Positions 1 to 9,167 are shown, counted from the stretch's first letter. The stretch is 33,968 nucleotides of DNA from Betaproteobacteria bacterium TMED41 (GCA_002167365.1 NHCU01000045.1:32054-66021); one strand, 5' to 3'. Numbers and translations are program-made. The notes: a model not told the origin generated them from the sequence alone.

Positions 1-264
1 AATGTTTTACCAAAAACCATGGCAAAACTATGTAAATTAGCTTTAAACACACGAGCCAAGGAGGCTGGAGAGTTAAATATAGAATTACTTAATATTCATC
101 AGACTCTTTTCCTGGAGGCAAATCCAATTCCAATTAAATGGTTAATGGCTTTTATGGGATTAATTCCCAAAGGAATTAGACTTCCGTTAACAGATCCATC
201 CAAATCTACTGTGGAACAATTGAAGCGAATTGTTGAAAAGATCAACTATTTTGAGGGCAGTTAA
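1..264 (+). CDS. dapA: 4-hydroxy-tetrahydrodipicolinate synthase, C-terminal part (gene enters from left edge)
   Basis: This is the 3' end of dapA. The enzyme condenses pyruvate with aspartate semialdehyde in the diaminopimelate/lysine pathway in the cytoplasm. The open frame continues to base 1 and reads NVLPKTMAKLCKLAL, matching the DapA region after the active-site barrel, followed by the conserved NPIPIKW segment and the LRLP-type tail (here IRLPLTD). The track's Met at base 19 is an internal residue, not the start; the catalytic Tyr and Lys lie off the window. The stop codon is followed immediately by the bamC ATG, so the two are one transcription unit. The dapA-bamC pairing is common in beta- and gammaproteobacteria. 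Confidence 0.93.
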   Translation, partial: NVLPKTMAKLCKLALNTRAKEAGELNIELLNIHQTLFLEANPIPIKWLMAFMGLIPKGIRLPLTDPSKSTVEQLKRIVEKINYFEGS

Positions 265-1398
265 ATGTTTTCCTTTTTTTTCTCTAATTTTAATTTTTTG
301 ATTTGTAAGATAATTTTTTTTGTAATATTAATTTTTGCTATTGCTGGTTGTTCATCAATTCCTTTTTTGGAAAATGAATCGGATTTCGATTCATCAGTGA
401 TACTTAATAAACCAAAAAAACTTGAGGTTCCGCCTGATTTAATAACTCCAGCAAAGGATAGAAAATTCAGTATTCCTTCTTCTGGTTCAACCATGTCCGA
501 ATTTGAGTCGTCAGTTATCAAAGATGGAAGTCGAGAGATTAGAACAAATATTTTGCCAGCAATTACCGGAATGGAAATTCGATCTTATGGAAATCATAGG
601 GTACTGATAGTTGAGAAACCAGTTGAATATCTATGGCCAATCTTGAGAAATTTCTGGGTTAATTCAGGGTTTGAAATTTCAAAAGAGAGTCCCGAAATCG
701 GTGTTATAGAGACTGATTGGTTCGAGGATAAAAGAAACATACCTCAAGGTTTAGTAAGGGGTTTTTTGGGTAGAGTGTTTGATAATATCTACGATTCTGG
801 AGAGAGAGACCGTTACAAAATGCGGTTGGAGAGGTTATCCGTTGACAAAACAGAGATTTCGATTGCACACAAAGGGTTAATTGAGGTGGTGGATGATAGA
901 CCGGAGGGTACGATAAGTTGGAAAAATAAGCCCACTGACAGAAAACTGGAGGAAGAATACTTAAAACTTATAATGATTTCTCTCGGTGCCCATGAGAATA
1001 AAGCTTCTGATTTAATTGAAACGAAAGCAGTATCATCAGATGTTTTATTAACCTCAGATGAATCAACTACTCACATAAAAATCTCCGAAAACTTTGATAG
1101 ATCTTGGAGAAGAGTCGGTATGGCCATTGACAGACTGGAGTTTGAAGTAGAGGATAGGATACGTACTAAAGGAACCTACTTTATCAGGTATAGAGATCCT
1201 ACAATTGGCAAAAAGAAAAAAAGTTTCTTTTCTAATTTATTTTCTTTTGCAAGTTCACCCGAAAAATTACAAATCTATAGAGTTCAATTGACAAGTAATG
1301 GTGATGAAACCAAAATTTTAGTTCTTGACAAGGACGGGATTGATAATAGTGCGACAACAAAGTCGATTGCATCGATTTTATTTGATCAGTTAAAGTAA
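265..1398 (+). CDS. bamC: outer membrane protein assembly factor BamC (NlpB-like lipoprotein)
   Basis: A 377-residue lipoprotein of the BAM complex, which inserts beta-barrel proteins into the outer membrane. It has a very hydrophobic signal peptide ending in a lipobox-like IAGC, giving lipidation at about Cys29. The KLEVPPDL motif near residues 50-60 is typical of the BamC N-terminal segment that contacts BamD. Two helix-grip-like domains follow: roughly 100-230, with EKPVEYLWPILRNFW, and 265-377, with a matching ENFDRSWRRVGMAIDRL repeat start. The ATG directly abuts the dapA stop and its own stop abuts the next gene's GTG, suggesting one coupled operon. The unusually Phe-rich signal sequence fits the AT-rich genome. 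Confidence 0.9.
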   Translation: MFSFFFSNFNFLICKIIFFVILIFAIAGCSSIPFLENESDFDSSVILNKPKKLEVPPDLITPAKDRKFSIPSSGSTMSEFESSVIKDGSREIRTNILPAITGMEIRSYGNHRVLIVEKPVEYLWPILRNFWVNSGFEISKESPEIGVIETDWFEDKRNIPQGLVRGFLGRVFDNIYDSGERDRYKMRLERLSVDKTEISIAHKGLIEVVDDRPEGTISWKNKPTDRKLEEEYLKLIMISLGAHENKASDLIETKAVSSDVLLTSDESTTHIKISENFDRSWRRVGMAIDRLEFEVEDRIRTKGTYFIRYRDPTIGKKKKSFFSNLFSFASSPEKLQIYRVQLTSNGDETKILVLDKDGIDNSATTKSIASILFDQLK

Positions 1399-2172
1399 GT
1401 GAGATTTTGTTGCTTGGGAAGCGGAAGCGAGGGAAATTCGCTAGTTTTAGAGTCTGGTCTAAATAATAAAACTACAATTCTAGTAGACTGCGGACTCAAG
1501 TTCGATGTTCTTGAAAAAAGATTAATTGATCAAGGAATTTCTATTTCAGAAATAGATGCTATCTTTATAACTCATGAACATAGTGATCATGTTAGAAGTG
1601 CTGCTAAATTCGCCCGAGTTTTTGAAATTCCGTTGTTTATGACCCATGGAAGTTTTTATGCATATCGGGATCATTTCCAAAAAATAAAGTTTTTATCATT
1701 TTTAAAATCTGACCAAACAACCAAATTTAATGATTTGAGCATATTGCCATTTTCTATTCCTCATGATGCAAGAGAGCCAGTTGCTTTGGTTTTTCAGGAT
1801 TTAAAACATCGTCTTGGTGTACTCACTGATGCTGGTTCAATTACTCCTCATATTGAAAAAACATTAAGCAAACTCGACGGTTTAGTATTAGAGTTCAATT
1901 ACGACCCTAACATGTTGAAGGACAGTAAATACCCGCACTCCTTAAAAAAGAGAATTGCTTCCTCTTTTGGTCATCTATCTAATGAAGATGCTCAAAATTT
2001 GCTTAAAAAAATTTACCACGATAAATTACAAGTTGTTGTAGCCGCTCATTTAAGCCAAAAAAACAATAGCCCAGAGTTAGTAGATAAGATGTTGAAGGTA
2101 TTCAAAGAAAATTCGGTCAAGATCCTCATAGCCAAACAATCCAAGCCGACAGGATGGATTAATCTTAATTAA
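1399..2172 (+). CDS. MBL-fold metallo-hydrolase, YycJ/WalJ-like
   Basis: A 257-residue metallo-beta-lactamase-fold protein starting at GTG directly after the bamC stop (taa-gtg). The N-terminus FCCLGSGSEGNS and the metal motif THEHSDH (His59, His61, Asp63, His64) are typical of the YycJ/WalJ group. Further conserved pieces are LTDAGSIT, LEFNYDP and SFGHLSN, and a late AAHLS segment supplies the last metal-ligand histidine. YycJ-like proteins are thought to be nucleases or phosphodiesterases, but the substrate of the proteobacterial members is not settled and nothing here defines it. Its position behind dapA and bamC is a recurrent betaproteobacterial arrangement (recalled). No frameshift or missing ligand was seen. 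Confidence 0.85.
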   Translation: MRFCCLGSGSEGNSLVLESGLNNKTTILVDCGLKFDVLEKRLIDQGISISEIDAIFITHEHSDHVRSAAKFARVFEIPLFMTHGSFYAYRDHFQKIKFLSFLKSDQTTKFNDLSILPFSIPHDAREPVALVFQDLKHRLGVLTDAGSITPHIEKTLSKLDGLVLEFNYDPNMLKDSKYPHSLKKRIASSFGHLSNEDAQNLLKKIYHDKLQVVVAAHLSQKNNSPELVDKMLKVFKENSVKILIAKQSKPTGWINLN

Positions 2173-2181
2173 AGCAAATTT

Positions 2182-2979
2182 TTAATTAGTATCACTGTTT
2201 ATTTTTAAATCCATAAATACGGACTTTGTACTCGCATAGTAAGAACCATGAGCTACAGACATTAGTACAAGAGAAAGGGGCATGATTCCCAGAGTCAATA
2301 CCTGTTTGAAACTAGCAAATAAATTTGCCAGTGTTGAAAACAAGAAAATTAAGAACAATACTATTGCAAACCACAACAAGCCATAAAATAGAAAGCTTTT
2401 TCGGTTTAACCAAACTGCAAAAAAAGAATAAAATACTGCCTTTGTTGCACTGAATTTGTTCCAAACAACCAATTGAGGAGCGTACCAAAACGACATCATA
2501 ACTGGTATGTAGGCTAAGACAGCTACCATAGCTCCAAATCCGTTCGAGGTAGAGTTGGAGGGTAAATTATTTGAATAAACTGGGAACTCTCCAGTGGATA
2601 TTGCTTTTAAAAGTGATCCTCCATCTAAAGTTATAGACAAAATCAACACTAAAATAATTTGTAAAACATAGATAATTCCTAGTAATAGCATAGACTTAGC
2701 ATGGGCACCGGTAAATCCAGAAATAATTAGTTTTGGAAATGGTATTTGGTTTTCATCCACAGCACGCGCTAATGCTATAAAGCCAAAAGCAAGTCCTGGC
2801 GACAAAATTAAAGTAATTATGAGTCCAAAAATAGGCACCAAACCAAATAGAAACATTGCTGTCCAGTAGGTAAAAAGTGAGAAAATCCATATTAGTGGTT
2901 GTTTTTTAAATATTTTAAAACCTTGAATTAACCATGCTTGGCCAGCACTGGAGTTGACTACCTTGGGTTGACTTGTCAT
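2182..2979 (-). CDS. BPSS1780-family integral membrane protein of unknown function
   Basis: A hydrophobic protein of about 265 residues with around six membrane segments. It opens with AWLIQGFKIFKKQPLIWIF, and conserved-looking parts such as FALARAVDENQIPFP and a mid-protein FWYAPQLVVW match what I recall of the BPSS1780 family, which is restricted to beta/gammaproteobacteria and has no established function. The track starts at GTG 2985, but ATG 2979 overlaps the thrB stop as TGATG, a classical translational-coupling junction, so I prefer that start. It is therefore the second gene of a thrB operon. It converges with the upstream hydrolase gene, leaving only about nine bases between the stops. 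Confidence 0.8.
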   Translation of the reverse strand: MTSQPKVVNSSAGQAWLIQGFKIFKKQPLIWIFSLFTYWTAMFLFGLVPIFGLIITLILSPGLAFGFIALARAVDENQIPFPKLIISGFTGAHAKSMLLLGIIYVLQIILVLILSITLDGGSLLKAISTGEFPVYSNNLPSNSTSNGFGAMVAVLAYIPVMMSFWYAPQLVVWNKFSATKAVFYSFFAVWLNRKSFLFYGLLWFAIVLFLIFLFSTLANLFASFKQVLTLGIMPLSLVLMSVAHGSYYASTKSVFMDLKINSDTN

Positions 2980-3980
2980 CAACACGGCTTTTCTTTCATT
3001 TCAGATTTTCTTTTGAGTAATATTCGTTCAAATTGAGTTGGATCTTTTGGGGTTAAAAGAGTAGCTTCCCTCGGAACATACCAATCATATAGTCTTGATA
3101 TCCAAAAACGAAATGCTGCTGATCTGAGGGTCATGGGCCAAGCTTCGGTTTCTTGTGAAGTTAATTTTCTAATACTTTGATAACCTAGAAGTAAAGAGTC
3201 AAGTTCATTTTTCTTAAATGTACCAATTTTATCTTTGTCATGAAAGATTGCCCAATCATTTGCAACTACTGCTAAATCAAAAATTAATGTATCAAATCCG
3301 GCAAAGTAAAAATCAATAATTCCTCCCAACTTTTCTTGTAGGATACCTGTTTTTTTCTCAATCTGCGTATTCTGAAGAAAAAGAGCGTTGTCTCTGAAAA
3401 GATCTGCATGAATTACTGCTTTGGGTAATGCCTTATAGTTTGAAGAGTTGAAAAAAGATTCCTGGTCTTTTAACTCATCAATAAGGGTGTTTTGTTTATG
3501 ATGCGGAAGAAATTTTAAAATTTCAGGTGTTGTTTGTTTCCACCATGGTAGACTTCTGGTGTTATTTTGTACTTCAGGAAAGTCCGAAGCATCTTGATGA
3601 GAAACTGCCAAGGCTTTGCCGATTTCATAACAATGATGGGTATTTGGATTTTCAACCACTCTGCCATTGAGCCTGCTAACTATTGTTGCTGGTTTTCCAT
3701 TGCAGAATTGAAGTAATTCTTTTTTTTTGTTTAAAATTGGAAGGGGGCATGGAGTTCGCCGTTTGGCTAAGTGCCTCATTAATGATAGATAAAAAGGGGC
3801 TTGATCAATAGTTAATTTTTCAAAAATTGTTAAAACGTAGTTATTTTCAGACGTATAAATGAAATAGTTGGTGTTTTCGATCCCAGCCTGGATTCCCTCA
3901 AAATACAACAGTTCCCCAATATTAAAATTGGAAAGAAGGTTTTGCAAAGTTTCTTGGGTTACTTTTGAGAAAACAGCCAT
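2979..3980 (-). CDS. thrB: homoserine kinase (ThrB, choline-kinase-like fold)
   Basis: A 333-residue enzyme of the type-II homoserine kinase family, which has a choline-kinase/APH fold rather than the GHMP-kinase fold of E. coli ThrB. It phosphorylates L-homoserine on the way to threonine in the cytoplasm. Diagnostic pieces are the N-terminal GIENTNYFIYT nucleotide-binding region, the catalytic loop VIHADLFRDNALF (Asp as base, Asn for metal) and the following GIIDFYFAGFD metal-binding motif. The length is normal for the family. The start ATG lies 49 bases from the divergent alaS ATG, with AT-only sequence and no recognisable Shine-Dalgarno. The downstream membrane-protein gene is coupled by TGATG. 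Confidence 0.92.
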   Translation of the reverse strand: MAVFSKVTQETLQNLLSNFNIGELLYFEGIQAGIENTNYFIYTSENNYVLTIFEKLTIDQAPFYLSLMRHLAKRRTPCPLPILNKKKELLQFCNGKPATIVSRLNGRVVENPNTHHCYEIGKALAVSHQDASDFPEVQNNTRSLPWWKQTTPEILKFLPHHKQNTLIDELKDQESFFNSSNYKALPKAVIHADLFRDNALFLQNTQIEKKTGILQEKLGGIIDFYFAGFDTLIFDLAVVANDWAIFHDKDKIGTFKKNELDSLLLGYQSIRKLTSQETEAWPMTLRSAAFRFWISRLYDWYVPREATLLTPKDPTQFERILLKRKSEMKEKPC

Positions 3981-4029
3981 AATTAATAGTTATAGTTTAC
4001 TTTTTTTAATTTAAAATTTTTATTTTTTT
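3981..4029. promoter_or_regulatory. divergent thrB/alaS intergenic promoter region
   Basis: These 49 bases hold the start regions of two divergent genes and are almost pure A/T. Read leftward, TATAAC is a plausible -10 for thrB. Neither start codon has a purine-rich Shine-Dalgarno: alaS is preceded by a T-run and thrB by aactattaatt. No operator-like symmetry is evident. Confidence 0.4.
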
Positions 4030-6678
4030 ATGAAAAACTCTCAATTAATTTCAGTTAAAGAGATACGTGAAACCTTTATAAACTATTTTGCGGAAAATGG
4101 GCATACAAAAATTTCCTCAAGCCCTTTAATTCCATTGTCGGATCCCTCACTCTTGTTCACAAATAGCGGAATGGTTCAGTTTAAAGATATTTTCATGGGT
4201 AATAAACAACCAAATTCACCACGAGCTGTAACCTCTCAAAGGTGCTTAAGAGCTGGAGGAAAGCACAATGATTTAGAAAATGTTGGCTATACTTCAAGAC
4301 ATCACACTTTTTTTGAGATGCTTGGGAATTTTTCTTTTGGGGATTACTTTAAGGAGGAAGCAATTATTTTTGCTTGGCAATTATTAACAGAGGTTTTAAT
4401 GATTGACTCACAAAAGTTAGTCATAACAGTATATGAGGAAGATGCTGAAGCTTATAATTTGTGGAAAAATAAAATCAGAATTAGTGAAAGCCGAATAATA
4501 AAAATTGGTGATAATAAAGGATCTAAGTATGCTAGTGACAATTTCTGGCAAATGGCTGATGTTGGACCTTGCGGGCCATGTTCAGAAATTTTTTTTGATC
4601 ATGGTAGTGGAGTACCAGGCGGGCCGCCGGGTTCAGAAAGCCAAGACGGTGACCGTTTTATTGAAATTTGGAATCTTGTTTTCATGCAGTTTAATAAATT
4701 GGAAAATGGTGAGGTTGAAAAGTTGCCAAATTTGTCGGTAGATACCGGTATGGGACTTGAGCGAATAGCCGCTGTGATGCAAAAGGTAACTAGTAATTAT
4801 GATATTGATTTATTTAAGGAATTAACGTCAAAAGTTTTATTCCGAACAGGTGCGAATAATAAAAACCATTCTTCCCTTAGAGTAATTGCTGACCATATCA
4901 GAGCATGTTGTTTTCTAGTTTTAGATGGTGTTTTACCCTCAAATGAAGGTAGAGGTTATGTTTTGAGAAGAATCATCAGAAGAGCTTTGCGCCATGGACA
5001 CAAGTTGGGCCAGACAGATCCCTTCTTTCATTTGCTTGTTGATGACTTGGTTAATGTTATGGGGAGCGGTTTTACTGAGTTGACAGATAAAAAGGAATTA
5101 ATTGCTAATCATTTACTAGATGAGGAAGAAAAATTTGGAGAGACCCTAAATAGAGGTATTGAGATATTAGATAACGTTCTACTAAACTCTAAACAAAATA
5201 AAATCGATGGAAAAACTGCTTTTCTTCTATATGACACTTATGGGTTTCCCATAGATCTAACTGCAGATATTTGTAGAGAAAAGGGTTTTACTCTGGATCA
5301 AGAAGGTTTTGAAAAAGAAATGAGCAGTCAAAAACATAAAGCACGAGCATCAAATAAGTTTAAATTAGAAGCTAATTTTAAGTGCTCTGATCCCGAAACA
5401 AATTTTGTCGGCTACGATTTTTCGAAGACTGAGAGTAGTATTATTTCAATTTTTAAAAATCATAAACTGGTTAAAAAAGCAGTGAAAGGAGAGTCTACAG
5501 TGTTAACAGTAACTCAGTCTTGTTTTTATGCTGAGTCTGGCGGTCAAGAAGGAGATATTGGTACTTTAAAAACTAATACTGGTTTTGTAAAAATCTTTAA
5601 CACTACAAAAATGATTAATAATGTTTTTCTTCATCACTGTCTTATAGAAGAGGGGGAGGTATCCGCCAATCAGTCTTGTGAGTTAAAAATAGACGAAGAA
5701 AAAAGAACACATATTAAAAGAAATCACTCTGCAACACACCTCCTACATTTAGCGTTAAAGAAAATTCTAGGAAGCCATGTTCAACAAAAAGGATCATTGG
5801 TTACTTTTGAAAGGACTCGTTTTGATTTCTCCCATCCAAGTATTTTAACCTCTGAACAAATTAGAAAAATTGAGGATTTAGTTAATAACGAAATAATAGA
5901 AAATACCAAAACACACGTGAATTTAATGGAGTATTCTGAAGCTTTGAAATCTGGTGCTGTTGCCTTATTCGGTGAAAAATATAACGATGAGGTCAGGGTG
6001 TTGTCGATTGGCTCCTCTAAAGAATTGTGTGGAGGAACTCATGTGGAGAGAACAGGAGATATAGGGTTTTTCAAAATTATTCATGAAACAGGTGTTTCCA
6101 GTGGTGTAAGGAGAATTGAGGCGATAACTGGAGAAAACGCAATCATGTATATTCATGAAACAGAAAAATTAGTACAAAAACTATCTCAAATTGCCAAAAC
6201 ACCAGTAAAAAAGCTGTCAGATAAGGTGAGCAACCTACTAGAGTCAAATAAAAAACTTGAACAGCAGTTGGAAATGATTCAACAAAAATGGATTTCTTCC
6301 ATAAGAGAGGAGATAATCAAAGATTCATCAAAATATATCGGAATAAATTTAATAGTTAAAAGTATAGATGAGGTGGGTATAAAAGTACTCAAGAGTCTTG
6401 TTGATTATGTAAAATCAAAACTTTCTCCAGTGATTGTTGTTTTATCAACAATAGAAAATCGAAAAATTCATTTAATTGTTGGTGTAAGTAAAGATGTTTC
6501 AAAAAAGTATCGAGCATCTCATATTGTTTCTGAACTTGCACCAATAATTGGTGGCAAAGGGGGAGGGAGAGATGATTTAGCTCAAGCAGGAGGATTAAAT
6601 ATTTCAGGCTTCCCTAAGGTATCCAAAAATATTCAAAGAATATTAGACGAATTGCATGAGGTTAAAAAGCATGAGTGA
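4030..6678 (+). CDS. alaS: alanyl-tRNA synthetase
   Basis: A full-length class II synthetase (882 residues; E. coli 876) that charges tRNA-Ala. The catalytic domain begins MKNSQLISVKEIRETFINYF and carries the motif-2 region TSRHHTFFEMLGNFSFGDYFK and the motif-3 segment GRGYVLRRIIRRALRHG. The editing-domain zinc site is complete: His566 and His570 in HSATH, then Cys667 and His671 in CGGTH. A coiled-coil stretch (about 715-750) precedes the C-Ala DHHA1 domain ending in the glycine-rich GGKGGGRDDLAQAGG. The gene has no Shine-Dalgarno; a T-rich leader precedes the ATG. Its 3' end overlaps the start of the TusA-like gene. Confidence 0.98.
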   Translation: MKNSQLISVKEIRETFINYFAENGHTKISSSPLIPLSDPSLLFTNSGMVQFKDIFMGNKQPNSPRAVTSQRCLRAGGKHNDLENVGYTSRHHTFFEMLGNFSFGDYFKEEAIIFAWQLLTEVLMIDSQKLVITVYEEDAEAYNLWKNKIRISESRIIKIGDNKGSKYASDNFWQMADVGPCGPCSEIFFDHGSGVPGGPPGSESQDGDRFIEIWNLVFMQFNKLENGEVEKLPNLSVDTGMGLERIAAVMQKVTSNYDIDLFKELTSKVLFRTGANNKNHSSLRVIADHIRACCFLVLDGVLPSNEGRGYVLRRIIRRALRHGHKLGQTDPFFHLLVDDLVNVMGSGFTELTDKKELIANHLLDEEEKFGETLNRGIEILDNVLLNSKQNKIDGKTAFLLYDTYGFPIDLTADICREKGFTLDQEGFEKEMSSQKHKARASNKFKLEANFKCSDPETNFVGYDFSKTESSIISIFKNHKLVKKAVKGESTVLTVTQSCFYAESGGQEGDIGTLKTNTGFVKIFNTTKMINNVFLHHCLIEEGEVSANQSCELKIDEEKRTHIKRNHSATHLLHLALKKILGSHVQQKGSLVTFERTRFDFSHPSILTSEQIRKIEDLVNNEIIENTKTHVNLMEYSEALKSGAVALFGEKYNDEVRVLSIGSSKELCGGTHVERTGDIGFFKIIHETGVSSGVRRIEAITGENAIMYIHETEKLVQKLSQIAKTPVKKLSDKVSNLLESNKKLEQQLEMIQQKWISSIREEIIKDSSKYIGINLIVKSIDEVGIKVLKSLVDYVKSKLSPVIVVLSTIENRKIHLIVGVSKDVSKKYRASHIVSELAPIIGGKGGGRDDLAQAGGLNISGFPKVSKNIQRILDELHEVKKHE

Positions 6679-6916
6679 AGAGAAAATTACCCAAGTTCCT
6701 CTGGAGTTGGATTTAAGTGGATTAAATTGTCCTTTGCCAATTTTAAAAACAAAAAAAATGTTGTCAGCTTTAGAGTCCGGTCAGTTAATTCACGTGACAT
6801 CGACTGATTCCGGATCCTTTAATGATTTTAAGTACTTTTGTGAACACACAGGCAATGAAATGATTTCTAGGGAAGAGAGAGAATCAAAATATTATTTTTT
6901 GATAAAAAAAAAATAA
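6671..6916 (+). CDS. TusA-family sulfurtransferase
   Basis: An 81-residue protein of the TusA/SirA/YeeD family of small sulfur carriers, which accept persulfide sulfur on a single cysteine for tRNA thiolation or related sulfur trafficking. The signature LDLSGLNCPLPILKTKKML contains the catalytic Cys in a CPxP motif. The track starts at ATG 6656, but GAGG at 6658-6661 sits nine bases before ATG 6671, and that ATG overlaps the alaS stop (ATGAGTGA), so I choose 6671. Co-transcription with alaS is very likely. Whether it is the true TusA of the mnm5s2U pathway or a paralogue cannot be told; no other sulfur-relay gene is in view. Confidence 0.88.
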   Translation: MSEEKITQVPLELDLSGLNCPLPILKTKKMLSALESGQLIHVTSTDSGSFNDFKYFCEHTGNEMISREERESKYYFLIKKK

Positions 6917-6935
6917 TACGCATCGAAAAATTTAA

Positions 6936-7991
6936 TTAAACCTTTTTCTCAGTAATATCAGCAGCTGTGGTGAAAGCGTCAGAAAAAAATTGTTCTTGTG
7001 GTAAATTGCAACTCTTAACAAAATCTTTTTGCGCTGATTGAACCATTATTGGTGATCCGCATGAGTAAACAGAGTAACCACTCAAATCCGGAAATTCAGA
7101 GATGACGGCGTGATGAACGAAACCAGTTTTTCCTGGCCATTCAGATTTGTTTATTTCGTCGCTCACTACAGGAACAAATTTAAAATTTTTAAGGGTCTTC
7201 TCCCAATTTTCCGCAAGGTCACACATGTAGAGTTCGGAAGGCTTCCTTACTCCCCAAAACAAATGTATTTCTCTATCTATACCTTTGGTGATGGCATTTT
7301 CAATAACGGCTTTGATCGGAGCAAAGCCAGTACCACTTGCTAAAAATATAATTGGTCTTGAAGAATCCTCTCGTAAAAAAAATGTACCAAGAGGTCCTTC
7401 GAGGCGTAATATATCTTTTTCCCTAATTGCATTGATTGAAGGAGTACCATCACCAAAGATTGCGTCAGTAAACGCGCCTCCAGGAGTATGTTTTATGTGA
7501 AGTTCAACGAAGTTATCCTGATTGGGAGCATTGGCCATGGAATAACTTCGTCTCTTACCATCCTTAAGTAAAATGTCTACGTACTGACCGGCAATAAAAT
7601 CGAATCTTTCACTAGAGGGTAGTTTGAGCTTAACTATTGCGATGTCCTCAGCTTTTTTTTGAATGCTTTCAACCCTACATGGTAATTTTTTGGGTGTTAT
7701 CACTCCTGGTTTTGCTATTAGCGTTGCTTGTAATTTTAAATTAGTTAATGCTTTGGCAGTACATAATAAGATTTTATTATTATTTTTTTCACTTTCAGTT
7801 AATGCCTTCGATTGATGTGGACCGTAATCCACACGACCATCTATAAGAGTGGCTTTGCAAGATCCACAAGCTCCGTTTTTACAGCCATAAGGAAGAATTA
7901 GCCCTTGCTTCAGAGCAGCCTGTAAAATGGTTTCATTGACTTCGATTTTATATAAATCACTGGAAGTATTAAGTGTGAAATGTAATGTCAT
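6936..7991 (-). CDS. 2Fe-2S/FAD oxidoreductase, CDP-6-deoxy-delta-3,4-glucoseen reductase-like
   Basis: A 351-residue electron-transfer flavoprotein with an N-terminal plant-type ferredoxin domain (Cys37, Cys42 and Cys45 in CKNGACGSC, then Cys77 in LLCTAKA). Next comes a ferredoxin-NADP-reductase-type FAD domain (RSYSMANAP, then the GGAFT-type stretch) and an NAD(P)H domain (ASGTGFAPIKA, and a C-terminal YSCGSP). Betaproteobacterial homologues are usually labelled CDP-6-deoxy-delta-3,4-glucoseen reductase (AscD/E3-like), but no dideoxysugar gene lies nearby, so the physiological partner may be another oxygenase or reductase. The gene follows lptG by 29 bases on the same strand and could be read from the lptFG promoter. 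It converges with the tusA-like gene. Confidence 0.85.
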   Translation of the reverse strand: MTLHFTLNTSSDLYKIEVNETILQAALKQGLILPYGCKNGACGSCKATLIDGRVDYGPHQSKALTESEKNNNKILLCTAKALTNLKLQATLIAKPGVITPKKLPCRVESIQKKAEDIAIVKLKLPSSERFDFIAGQYVDILLKDGKRRSYSMANAPNQDNFVELHIKHTPGGAFTDAIFGDGTPSINAIREKDILRLEGPLGTFFLREDSSRPIIFLASGTGFAPIKAVIENAITKGIDREIHLFWGVRKPSELYMCDLAENWEKTLKNFKFVPVVSDEINKSEWPGKTGFVHHAVISEFPDLSGYSVYSCGSPIMVQSAQKDFVKSCNLPQEQFFSDAFTTAADITEKKV

Positions 7992-8020
7992 GTTATTTGT
8001 CAGTATAAAAAAACTGTTTT

Positions 8021-9166
8021 TTAAATGCTATTTTTTTGAACCCAAGAAAAAATAAACACACCAAAGATCAAAGCCAAAAAGCTAGGAATAAAAGCAACTG
8101 TGATAGGTGGCCAAGTGTTTAATAATCCCAAATGAGAAAACAAACTATTTCCTAAATGAAAAGTAATACCCACTATCATTCCTAAGAATATTTTAAATCC
8201 AATAGAACCTTTTCGTGAATGCAAATATGCTGCCGGCAGTGCAATAATTATCATTATCCATAATAAAAAGGGGTAAAAAACTTTTTTCCAGTAGGCTATT
8301 TCGTAACGATTAGTTTTTTGTTTTCCAGAGTTTAAATAATCTATAAATGAAGATAGCTCGATTGCTGACATTTTTTCAGGCTTAACAGTGAGAGCTTCGA
8401 TTGTCTTTGATGATAATTTAGTTGGTATGATTAAATTACTATATTTTTCTAGCTTAACCAATCCCTTTTCATCAATTATTAAAGTCGTAGGCTCTACAAG
8501 ATTCCAGGCATTCAAAATTTTTGTGTTTTTAATTTCAAGGGATTGATAATTTCCATTGACGGACGAGGTAATTGAAATTAGTTTAGAATTTTGGTCGAAA
8601 TCATATATTTTTATATAATTTAAAGATTTGTCGGGGTTGATTTTTTTTATGTTCAAAATCCTTTCTTTGACTTTTGTATTTGCAGTGTTTTCGAATAATA
8701 AAAACCTGTCTCGTAACCAAAAACCAGATTTAAAATTACTTGTTGACTGAGTCTTGAACTTTATTTCACCCCAATTTCTAGAAAACTGCTCTGAAATAGG
8801 AATTAAGAACTCTGACAAAATTACAGTAATGAATGTTAAAGGCAACCCTATTATAAGGACAATATTCATAGCTTTTTTTGGAGATAAACCACCTACTCTA
8901 AAAGCAGTAAATTCCGAAGTTGAAGCTAGCTCGGAAAAGGCCCATAAACTTCCAATGAGTGTTGCAATAGGAATAATTTCATAGGTAACATTTGGGATTT
9001 TTAACAAAACAACAGCAAGTATCGTACTAATAAGAAATGTTCCTTTACCAATTTGGTCCAACTCTGCAATTAAATTAAAAAATGTAAATAAAAGAGTGAA
9101 TCCAACTAAAGTAAGAATAATCCTTTCTAACACTACTTTTGCCAAATATTTGGTTGTTAGATTCAT
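8021..9166 (-). CDS. lptG: LPS export ABC transporter permease LptG
   Basis: A 381-residue inner-membrane permease of the LptB2FG transporter, which extracts lipopolysaccharide from the inner membrane and passes it to the LptC/A/D bridge. It has three N-terminal membrane helices, a large periplasmic beta-jellyroll (about 130-290) and three C-terminal helices. The coupling-helix region SELASTSEFTAFRVGGLSPKKAM is characteristic of LptG and contacts the LptB ATPase. The ATG lies one base from the lptF stop, so the two are an operon. LptB and LptC are not in the window. The length is slightly above the usual 360 or so residues. Confidence 0.92.
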   Translation of the reverse strand: MNLTTKYLAKVVLERIILTLVGFTLLFTFFNLIAELDQIGKGTFLISTILAVVLLKIPNVTYEIIPIATLIGSLWAFSELASTSEFTAFRVGGLSPKKAMNIVLIIGLPLTFITVILSEFLIPISEQFSRNWGEIKFKTQSTSNFKSGFWLRDRFLLFENTANTKVKERILNIKKINPDKSLNYIKIYDFDQNSKLISITSSVNGNYQSLEIKNTKILNAWNLVEPTTLIIDEKGLVKLEKYSNLIIPTKLSSKTIEALTVKPEKMSAIELSSFIDYLNSGKQKTNRYEIAYWKKVFYPFLLWIMIIIALPAAYLHSRKGSIGFKIFLGMIVGITFHLGNSLFSHLGLLNTWPPITVAFIPSFLALIFGVFIFSWVQKNSI

Positions 9167-9167
9167 A

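Noticed and set aside
2166-2196. Inverted repeat AATTAAA...TTTAATT between the convergent hydrolase and membrane-protein genes
   Set aside because: The stem is A/T only and lacks a T-run; in such AT-rich DNA it is not convincing as a terminator.
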